Below, one piece after another: positions 25,331 to 31,551 of a stretch of 64,000 nucleotides of DNA. The translations under genes were made by a program, and so were the position numbers. The first letter of the stretch is position 1, and each line of letters starts with the position of its first letter. The notes beneath the pieces are model-generated. The model saw only the letters and a list, made by a program, of their open reading frames with translations. It searched no databases and was not told the DNA's origin. Source of the stretch: Pseudomonadales bacterium (GTDB lineage: Bacteria; Pseudomonadota; Gammaproteobacteria; Pseudomonadales; Ketobacteraceae); the NCBI GenBank assembly GCA_002708905.1, contig PAPM01000035.1, positions 62,001 to 126,000 on the forward strand, given 5' to 3'.

Positions 25331-27655
25331 ATGTCGAATCAAAAACCTTCCTTTCTAGAAGAACCGATCTTTAAGCTCCGCCCGGTTCTGCTTGTGCTGT
25401 TCGCGGTACTGACTGCTTTTTTTGCTTATGAGGCCTCCAAGGTCAAACTCAGTACGGAGTTTGAGAAGATGGTGCCTTTGCAGCATGAGTTCATTCAAAA
25501 CCTGTTGAAACACAAAGATGAGCTCAGCCTCGGTAACGATATCCGTATCGTGGTGGAGGCCAAGAATGGCGATATCTTTACCGACGAATTTCTGCAGGTA
25601 CTGCGTCAGGTAACTGATGAGATCTTTTACTTCGATGGGGTTGATAAAGCCAAAATCCAATCTCTGTGGACCCCTAACGTGCGCTGGATGGAAGTAACGG
25701 AAGACGGCTTCCGCGGTGGGGAAATTATTCCTCCCACTTATGATGGTTCGCCCGAATCTTTGGAGAAGGTGCAAGCTAACGTATTGCGATCCGGACAGGT
25801 GGGGCGTCTCGTGGCCGATGATTTCCAGTCCGCGATCGTCCATGTACCGCTGCTGGATCAGTCCGGTAATAACAAGAAACTGGATTACAAAAAGTTTTCC
25901 ACGGCGTTGGAAAAAGACATTCGTGAAAAATTTCAGAGCGACACCATTAACATCCGCATTGTGGGTTTTGCCAAGAAAATCGGCGACCTGATTGAGGGGG
26001 CTACCGGTGTTGCTTTGTTCTTCCTGATTGCCATCGGTATTACCTTCGTACTGCTGCTGATTGATTCCAAGTGTATTCGTTCAACCTTTATCGTCATTCT
26101 GTGTTCCGTCATCGCCGTAATCTGGCAGGTGGGCATACTGACATTGCTGGGTAAAGGCATTGATCCTTATTCCATGTTGGTGCCTTTCCTGATCTTTGCC
26201 ATCGGTGTGAGTCACGGGGTGCAGTTGATTAATGAATTCGCAGTGGAAAGCCAGCGCATCAATATGAAGCTGGAAGCAGCAAAACTTACGTTCCGTGCCC
26301 TCTACATTCCCGCTTTGCTGGCGTTGATCAGTGACGCTATTGGTTTTATGACCCTGTGGACCATTGAAATTCATGTTATTCAGGATCTGGCGATCTCAGC
26401 CGCGTTGGGTGTGTTTGCACTGATTCTGACGAACCTCCTGATGATTCCTGTGCTGCTGTCCTATTCCGGTGTCAGCAAGATGGCACTGAATGCCATGGAT
26501 AAGAAGCTGCATGCAAAGCATGTTATCTGGTCGAAGGTTGCAAAATTTGCCACACCCAAGGCGGCAACGGTTTCCGTGATCATCGCCATCATCGGTGCGG
26601 GCGTGGGCTTGTACATCAGTAAAGATTTGAAAATCGGTGACCTTGACGCGGGTGCTCCAGAATTATGGCCTGATTCACGCTACAACCTGGACGATAAGTT
26701 TGTAAATGAAAACTATTCGGTGAGTGCCGACGTGCTGGTGGTAATGGTGGAGACACCGGAATATTCCTGTACTGAATCCGATGCCATGGAGAAAATGGAT
26801 CGCTTTATGTGGCATATGGAAAATGTGCCCGGAGTGCAGTCAACCTTGTCGGTGGTAACAGTATCCAAGCGCGTTATCACCGGGTTTAACGAAGGTAACT
26901 GGAAATGGGCCGCGTTAACCCGAGTCCAGGACATCATCAATAACTCGGTGCAGACCGTGCCGGGTGGCCTGGTGAACACCGATTGTAGTTTGGCGCCGGT
27001 CATCATCTTCCTGGATGATCACAAGGCTGAAACCCTGGACCGCGCTGTGGCAGCCGTGCAGGAGTTCGCTGCGGCCGAGAATGATCCGGACGTTGCCGAG
27101 TTTGTTCTGGCATCCGGAAACGCAGGCGTGGAAGCGGCCACCAACGCAACCATTGAGCATGCTCAGAATATGATGAAGGTTCTGGTCTACGGTGTGGTGT
27201 CCATTTTGTGTCTGATTACCTTCCGTTCCATTCGTGCTGTTATCTGTATCATCGTACCGCTGGCCCTGACTTCCATTCTGTGTCAGGCCCTGATGACCAT
27301 CCTGGGCATTGGTGTAAAAGTGGCGACTTTGCCGGTAATTGCGCTGGGTGTGGGTATCGGTGTGGACTACGGTATTTATATCTACTCACGGCTGAAAGGG
27401 TTTATGGAAGATGGTATGGAATTGGAAGATGCCTATTTTGAAACCCTGAAAGTAACCGGTAAGGCGGTGTGTTTCACCGGTTTGACCCTCGCCATTGGTG
27501 TCGGCACCTGGATCTTCTCCGACATTAAGTTCCAGGCCAACATGGGCGTGTTGCTGACCTTCATGTTCCTGTGGAACATGGTGGGCGCTATCTGGTTGTT
27601 GCCGGCATTGGCCAACTTCCTGATTCGGGGCAAGATCAAGCCGAAGAACGCCTGA
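25331..27655 (+). CDS. RND-superfamily permease (MMPL type)
   Basis: 774-residue inner-membrane transporter. It has an N-terminal membrane helix (about 16-33), a large periplasmic loop, a helix bundle near 220-380, a second periplasmic loop, and a final helix bundle near 620-765. This is the duplicated RND layout. LVPFLIFAIGVSHGVQLINEF and LGVGIGVDYGIYIYSRLKGF are the paired helix-4-type signatures. It is shorter than AcrB and lacks a membrane-fusion partner gene, so it is an MMPL/SSD-like lipid or hydrophobe exporter. It closes the three-gene cluster and is followed by a strong terminator. The substrate is unknown. Confidence 0.9.
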   Translation: MSNQKPSFLEEPIFKLRPVLLVLFAVLTAFFAYEASKVKLSTEFEKMVPLQHEFIQNLLKHKDELSLGNDIRIVVEAKNGDIFTDEFLQVLRQVTDEIFYFDGVDKAKIQSLWTPNVRWMEVTEDGFRGGEIIPPTYDGSPESLEKVQANVLRSGQVGRLVADDFQSAIVHVPLLDQSGNNKKLDYKKFSTALEKDIREKFQSDTINIRIVGFAKKIGDLIEGATGVALFFLIAIGITFVLLLIDSKCIRSTFIVILCSVIAVIWQVGILTLLGKGIDPYSMLVPFLIFAIGVSHGVQLINEFAVESQRINMKLEAAKLTFRALYIPALLALISDAIGFMTLWTIEIHVIQDLAISAALGVFALILTNLLMIPVLLSYSGVSKMALNAMDKKLHAKHVIWSKVAKFATPKAATVSVIIAIIGAGVGLYISKDLKIGDLDAGAPELWPDSRYNLDDKFVNENYSVSADVLVVMVETPEYSCTESDAMEKMDRFMWHMENVPGVQSTLSVVTVSKRVITGFNEGNWKWAALTRVQDIINNSVQTVPGGLVNTDCSLAPVIIFLDDHKAETLDRAVAAVQEFAAAENDPDVAEFVLASGNAGVEAATNATIEHAQNMMKVLVYGVVSILCLITFRSIRAVICIIVPLALTSILCQALMTILGIGVKVATLPVIALGVGIGVDYGIYIYSRLKGFMEDGMELEDAYFETLKVTGKAVCFTGLTLAIGVGTWIFSDIKFQANMGVLLTFMFLWNMVGAIWLLPALANFLIRGKIKPKNA

Positions 27656-27671
27656 TGAATTAGGCTAAACC

Positions 27672-27702
27672 AAAAAAGGCCGACAGATGTCGGCCTTTTT
27701 TT
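27672..27702 (+). terminator. Rho-independent terminator of the DUF1329-BNR-MMPL operon
   Basis: Perfect 7-bp stem GGCCGAC/GTCGGCC, loop AGAT, flanked by an A-run and a T-run. It starts 17 bases past the permease stop codon. Confidence 0.9.
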
Positions 27703-28058
27703 ATGCTTTGCTGATGGCCGCAAAATTGCCGTCCTCAAAATAATGTATATACACACTGGACAGGCGTCGTCTAAAGAAAGACTATATTTTGGATATACCG
27801 GAACTTCCGGTATTTGCTTCCGGGGTATACCGAAGGTTCCTGCATTTGCAGGCCTGGATATCTCGAAGCCTTCGGCTTTTGCCGGATTAATTTATAACCT
27901 GAACTTTTCAATAAGCTAATTAAAACAAAGAGTTAGTGGGGTATGGCTTGGATGTCATGAAAGGTTTGGTTTGCTAAGTTGTTAAGTGTCACAATCTAAA
28001 TGAGTTCTTTCCGTATTATCGCGGCTGCTGAACCCGATAATTTCGAAAGGAAAGACAA
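27703..28058. other. 356-base non-coding stretch with repeats and a cassette boundary
   Basis: Between the MMPL terminator and the first cassette gene I see three diverged ~32-bp repeats (27791-27887), then an AT-rich stretch, then the cassette 5' boundary GTTAAGT at 27981. A 58-codon frame from 27743 runs through the repeats but has no ribosome site. GAAAGGAAAG just before 28059 is the ribosome site of the next gene. Confidence 0.6.
27791..27887. repeat. Three diverged ~32-bp tandem repeats with palindromic cores
   Basis: Units begin at about 27791, 27824 and 27856. Each follows the loose pattern GGATATACCGAA..TTC, then TTTGC, then CGG. Each holds a small palindrome, for example ACCGGAACTTCCGGT and CCTGCATTTGCAGG. 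They resemble extragenic palindromic repeats, but I cannot assign a family. Confidence 0.65.
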
Positions 28059-28268
28059 ATGAGCGAAAATAGAAACAGAGCCTGGAGAAGGTTCAAAGAT
28101 AGAGTAAACAAAGGAAAAGGCATGGGTTCAGACGAGCTTTATAAGCCCGAAAAGAAATGGAAGCTAATGTACTTTCGTAAAAACAAACTAGCTAGAGCTA
28201 AGCAGATTGGGTTCGACTATCCCATAAAAAGTAAGAGACAACTTTTAGATCAGGAAATTACCTTCTGA
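28059..28268 (+). CDS. Small basic cassette-encoded protein, 69 residues
   Basis: Highly basic soluble protein rich in Lys and Arg, with the central pattern KPEKKWKLMYFRKNKLARAKQIGFDYP. It has no signal peptide or membrane segment. The ribosome site GAAAGGAAAGAC directly precedes ATG 28059. Its stop overlaps the start of the phosphatase gene by one base (TGATG), so the two are coupled. I recall similar small basic proteins next to phosphatases of this type, but assign no function. It could bind nucleic acid or be the phosphatase partner. Confidence 0.75.
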   Translation: MSENRNRAWRRFKDRVNKGKGMGSDELYKPEKKWKLMYFRKNKLARAKQIGFDYPIKSKRQLLDQEITF

Positions 28269-28615
28269 TGAGTAATAGTTTGAACCTACTATTTATCTGT
28301 AGTCGCAACCAATGGCGAAGCCCTACTGGCGAGGAAATTTGGAGAAAACGCCCCGGTTTCAATTCTCGTTCAGCAGGCACGAGCCCAAATGCTAGAAAAA
28401 CTGTTGGCCCAGCGGATATCCGCTGGGCTGACTATATATTTGTCATGGAAAAGAAGCATAAAAATAGGCTTTTGGCTGAGTTCACTCGCATGATAGATCA
28501 CAAACCTCTGTTTGTGTTGGATATTCCTGATGACTACAAATTTATGGATCCAGAGTTAATTGATGAACTTGACAGCAAAGTCTCTGAAATATTGGATCGA
28601 GAGGCAAACACTTAA
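28268..28615 (+). CDS. Low-molecular-weight protein tyrosine phosphatase-like protein (COG4551 type)
   Basis: 115 residues with an N-terminal beta strand NLLFICSRNQWRSPT. It contains the phosphatase loop C-x5-R-S (C11, R17, S18). Further features are AGTSPNARKTV near 36-46, ADYIFVMEKKHKNRL near 54-68, and an acidic segment LDIPDDYKFMDPELIDEL near 84-101 that holds the candidate general acid. This matches the short predicted tyrosine phosphatases of COG4551 rather than Wzb/ArsC. The stop codon lies within the attC R'' box region, which is normal for a cassette gene. The substrate is unknown. Confidence 0.83.
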   Translation: MSNSLNLLFICSRNQWRSPTGEEIWRKRPGFNSRSAGTSPNARKTVGPADIRWADYIFVMEKKHKNRLLAEFTRMIDHKPLFVLDIPDDYKFMDPELIDELDSKVSEILDREANT

Positions 28616-28665
28616 CAAATGGTTCAAATTGACGCCTGGCGGCGCAATTTAACCAGGCGTTAAAC
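28610..28665 (+). other. attC recombination site (integron cassette)
   Basis: A 56-bp site. R'' ACTTAAC (28610-28616), a 4-base spacer, then a folded arm GGTT-c-AAATTG-a-CGCC. A TGGC loop and the returning arm GGCG-CAATTT-AACC follow, then a 4-base spacer and R' GTTAAAC (28659-28665). The arms pair over 14 bp with two extrahelical bases (28625 and 28632) on the same side. R'' fits RYYYAAC and R' fits GTTRRRY. This is the full set of attC structural features. Confidence 0.88.
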
Positions 28666-28755
28666 GTGCCGAGCAATTGAGAGGGACATTTTGAGACGGA
28701 ATTCAATTAGTACCATATTTTATAGTCTTCAGATATTTTTAAAGTGCTGCGATTT

Positions 28756-29271
28756 ATGAAAAGACTTTCGATTCTGTTAATGCCGGTTTTAATTTTGTCA
28801 TGCGGTGGGGGTTCTTCATCAGGGGATGATTCAGGATCGCCGATGGATGGCATTCTTTCTCATCCCGTTATAGGGCAGTGGATTACTTCCTGTGTCAGCT
28901 CTGAATTAGTATATGTCCAGGTTGCTGGATCAGAGGAAATGGAACCTTATTGGATTCAAGTGGAGCTGGATATAACTGAAAAAACTGTCGTGCAGAGATA
29001 CTATGAATACGACGATGCAAATTGCGAAATACCAAGTAACGATAGTCCTTTATCTCCGGGGCTACTTGATGTAGACATAAACAGGATTGATAACCTAACA
29101 ACATCTGACGGTTATTCTTATGGCGGTTACGTTGCCGGTACGGGCGCTGGTGAATTTTACGCGGTAAACTTGGCGATTATAGATGCAATCCCATATTACG
29201 TAGGGTTCGATTCAGATCTCTCGGGCAACCAGGCAGTAGTGTTATTTGATTTTTATCTTACAACTAGGTGA
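28756..29271 (+). CDS. Cassette-encoded lipoprotein of unknown function
   Basis: About 171 residues from ATG 28756; a GTG at 28744 is a less likely start. A short signal peptide ends in a lipobox ILSCGGGSSSG, so the Cys near residue 16 should be lipidated. Residues +2/+3 are Gly, Gly, and a flexible Gly/Ser/Asp linker follows. The mature part is acidic and beta-rich, with two Cys (TSCVSSE, DANCEIP) that could form a disulfide. No family is recognised. It lies just after the attC site and is AT-rich compared with flanking genes, consistent with acquisition as cassette cargo. Confidence 0.75.
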   Translation: MKRLSILLMPVLILSCGGGSSSGDDSGSPMDGILSHPVIGQWITSCVSSELVYVQVAGSEEMEPYWIQVELDITEKTVVQRYYEYDDANCEIPSNDSPLSPGLLDVDINRIDNLTTSDGYSYGGYVAGTGAGEFYAVNLAIIDAIPYYVGFDSDLSGNQAVVLFDFYLTTR

Positions 29272-29309
29272 GCCCATAGCAAGTTGGCCCACTGATCACG
29301 GCGTTCACA

Positions 29310-29762
29310 ATGAATAAAAAATGGAAAGCATTAATAGTCTTGAATTTGGTTTTGAGTTTGGCGCTCGTTGTTTTGTGTGTTCAATTGTACGTTTCAAAGA
29401 ATCAGATTAGATCTGACTTTTTCCTGGAGATTGCCAAGCAAGATATCCTTATAAAGGATCAGCAAAATGCAATATCAGATCTTCAGATGAAGGTTGATGA
29501 CTTGATTTGGCGTATGAACAGGAATGAAGTTTCAAAATTTGATCATGAGCCAGAATATAGTCTTGATCGAAAGGAGGCTCAGGTAAACGTTCATTATAAC
29601 GATTCCAACGAGGAGCCTGGAACTGTGCGTCAAAGGTCGTATGGGTTTTCATATGATACGGGCGAATGTACCGGTGTTGGAGACGGCATTGTCGGCCTGT
29701 TTGTGGATGTTTATACTAAATGTCCTGGCAATGTTTTTGGCTATTCAATTAAAGTTGATTAG
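29310..29762 (+). CDS. Cassette-encoded membrane-anchored hypothetical protein
   Basis: 150 residues. One N-terminal membrane helix (about 8-28, LIVLNLVLSLALVVLCVQLYV) is followed by a coiled coil (about 32-72) with IKDQQNAISDLQMKVDDLIWRM. A C-terminal domain carries GECTGVGDGIVGLFVDVYTKCPGN, with two Cys that may pair outside the membrane. No family is recognised. The start is ATG 29310, 38 bases after the lipoprotein gene. The stop lies inside the R'' part of the second attC-like site, which is typical of cassette genes. Confidence 0.7.
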   Translation: MNKKWKALIVLNLVLSLALVVLCVQLYVSKNQIRSDFFLEIAKQDILIKDQQNAISDLQMKVDDLIWRMNRNEVSKFDHEPEYSLDRKEAQVNVHYNDSNEEPGTVRQRSYGFSYDTGECTGVGDGIVGLFVDVYTKCPGNVFGYSIKVD

Positions 29763-29824
29763 CTGGCAATTTGTTGCGCTGGTCCTGATATTCCATGGCC
29801 CAAATTTAACTTGATGCGTTATGC
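29757..29824 (+). other. Degenerate attC-like site at the right end of the cassette island
   Basis: R'' candidate GATTAGC (29757-29763), inner arms AATTTG/CAAATT, and an R' candidate in GCGTTATGC (29818-29824). The stretch AAATTTAAC..GCGTTA closely follows the right half of the first site (CAATTTAACC..GCGTTA). GATTAGC differs from the predicted partner GTTTAAC of this cassette at two of seven bases. The pairing is weaker than in the first site, so this may be a decayed or diverged attC. Confidence 0.5.
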
Positions 29825-29838
29825 TTGTTGGCTCCCGC

Positions 29839-31551
29839 TTATTGCGGATACAGTGGCGCCAAAACCTGCTTCTGCTGCTTGGTTACAGGTTTGCTGAGAG
29901 CACTCTCCACCGCTTTTAGCAACATGTCCGAATTCCACTGCTTGCTACTTTCCCCTCGATAGAGAACGGCGTCCAGTTCCCGAATGGAGGCACGCAGGGC
30001 TTCTGTTTCCGCTACTTCCTCCACGTCCTGCAGATTTCGAACACCATCATTCTGGTGATGTTGTTTGAACAGGTTGATCAGAGCGGTGCGCGCCTGCTTT
30101 GCATCGTTGCTCTTACAGGCGGACTGCAATTGCTTTTTGGCATCTTTCAATAATGCGTCGCTGTAGGTCGGTTTGTTATCTGGTTTGCTTTGGTTGGTTG
30201 TTTGATTTGCTTTTCGAGTTGCCAGTATCCAGATTAACGCGGCAGCGGTCACCAGCCACAGCCCGAAAAACGCGATGGCAATCCACTGCCAGGTGCGATT
30301 CACGCTGCCCGACTGCGCCAGTGATAGCGGTGGCGCTTCAGCTGTCTGGCTGAGTTCAGGGGAGGCAGCCGTTATATCCGTTTGTGGGCGGCTGCTGGTG
30401 CCGGCAACCTGGATCGTGCGGGCGGGCAGGGTGGTCACCTTTACTTCTTCAGCATCCACATCCCACCAGGTAATGTCGATTGCAGGCAGATTGATGGTAC
30501 CGGTCTGGGTGGCAATCAATGCCTGGCTTTCCGTTCTGGTGCTGACCATGCCCTGGTCGCTGGGAGCGCTGGAGGTATCCGCTTGCTCAGGATAGATTTT
30601 TACCCCTTGCAGATCAGTACTGGGCAGGGCCGGTAATATGGTCGATAGCACGCCCTCTGCCTGCATGGTGACTGTGCGGGTGATTGGCTCGCCGATGTTG
30701 GTTTTACCGCTATCGGGTGACCAGCTTTCGGTTAATTGCAGGGACTTGGCAGGTAGCCAGGGTTTGTCGGCAGGGTAGCTGTCCGGCTTGGGTTTGGCTT
30801 CGAATTCCAGCTCGGGGGAATAACGCCGTACTTGCTTGCCATTGAAGGGGTCAAAGGTGAAGCCCCGGGATCGGCCGCGGAACACGGTGGCGTTGAGTTG
30901 TGCGGAAGGAATCTTGATGGTACCGCTTTTCTGTGGGAACAGGGCATAGCGGAACTCAAACACATCATACTCCATTCCATTCAAGGTGGTTTTGTAGTTG
31001 CGCTGTTCTCCCAGTTGTTCCATCGCCACATTGTCGATGGTGGGTGGCTGATAGGAGGGGTCATAAATGTCCACGTTGGAGCGGAATATACGGACGGTAT
31101 AAATCAGTTGCTCCTGGACAAAGACGGTCTGCTTGTCGATTTTGGCATCCACAAAAAGATATTGATCATTGCTGTTGGCATTGCTGCGCTTGGTAACATG
31201 CAGCTTCATAGGCTTGCTGGAGACACCTTCAAAGGTGATCGGCGGCACCGCGATATAGCCGGTATGTTTGGGTAGTAATGTCAACACCCAGCTGGTAAAC
31301 GACTGAAAGCGACCATTGGAAATGTTGCTGCGCTCGGCCTTGTAGGTGGAGAGCACTTCAAAATGTTGATTGAGCACAGAAAAGTCCGGCTCTTTGCCGT
31401 CCGCTGTATTATCAATGGTGACCGTGAGTTTGACCGTGTCACCCTGGGTCACCTTGGAGGTGCTGAGCTTGGCATCGATGTTCAGCGCATAAGCCTGAAC
31501 ACTGAGCAACGTCAGTATCAGAAAAGTAAAAATCTTGCTATGTCTTACCAT
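29839..31551 (-). CDS. BatD-like protein
   Basis: 570-residue envelope protein that ends the Bat operon. It has a signal peptide (KIFTFLILTLLSVQAYA), then immunoglobulin-like beta domains with the BatD segment STSKVTQGDTVKLTVTIDNTADG. A C-terminal membrane helix lies near 422-447 (WIAIAFFGLWLVTAAALIWILA), followed by a basic cytoplasmic tail. Its start overlaps the BatB/C stop by seven bases (ATGGTAA). BatD acts with VWA and MoxR proteins in an envelope-associated complex; its precise activity is unknown. Confidence 0.88.
   Translation of the reverse strand: MVRHSKIFTFLILTLLSVQAYALNIDAKLSTSKVTQGDTVKLTVTIDNTADGKEPDFSVLNQHFEVLSTYKAERSNISNGRFQSFTSWVLTLLPKHTGYIAVPPITFEGVSSKPMKLHVTKRSNANSNDQYLFVDAKIDKQTVFVQEQLIYTVRIFRSNVDIYDPSYQPPTIDNVAMEQLGEQRNYKTTLNGMEYDVFEFRYALFPQKSGTIKIPSAQLNATVFRGRSRGFTFDPFNGKQVRRYSPELEFEAKPKPDSYPADKPWLPAKSLQLTESWSPDSGKTNIGEPITRTVTMQAEGVLSTILPALPSTDLQGVKIYPEQADTSSAPSDQGMVSTRTESQALIATQTGTINLPAIDITWWDVDAEEVKVTTLPARTIQVAGTSSRPQTDITAASPELSQTAEAPPLSLAQSGSVNRTWQWIAIAFFGLWLVTAAALIWILATRKANQTTNQSKPDNKPTYSDALLKDAKKQLQSACKSNDAKQARTALINLFKQHHQNDGVRNLQDVEEVAETEALRASIRELDAVLYRGESSKQWNSDMLLKAVESALSKPVTKQQKQVLAPLYPQ

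Larger units (their letters stand above)
27982..28659 (+). mobile_element. Integron gene cassette carrying a basic protein and a phosphatase gene
   Basis: The cassette runs from TTAAGT (after the G at 27981) to the G at 28659. The 5' boundary GTTAAGT is the exact reverse complement of the R'' box ACTTAAC at 28610-28616, as expected when both come from one circular cassette. The attC hairpin at its 3' end is well formed. Two overlapping plus-strand genes fill the cassette in the normal orientation, with their 3' end at attC. No integrase gene lies in the window, so this belongs to an integrase-less cassette cluster or an insertion at a secondary site. Confidence 0.75.

Noticed and set aside
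27791-27887. CRISPR array
   Set aside because: Only three adjacent, diverged units without unique spacers and without cas genes.
27743-27919. A 58-codon plus-strand frame running through the 32-bp repeats
   Set aside because: No ribosome site precedes it and the amino-acid repeat simply follows the DNA repeat. I keep it as repeat DNA, not a gene.
29257-29309. A third attC site between the lipoprotein and membrane-protein genes
   Set aside because: GGCGTT is present, but the R' box reads GTTCACA and no convincing complementary R'' or stem could be drawn.
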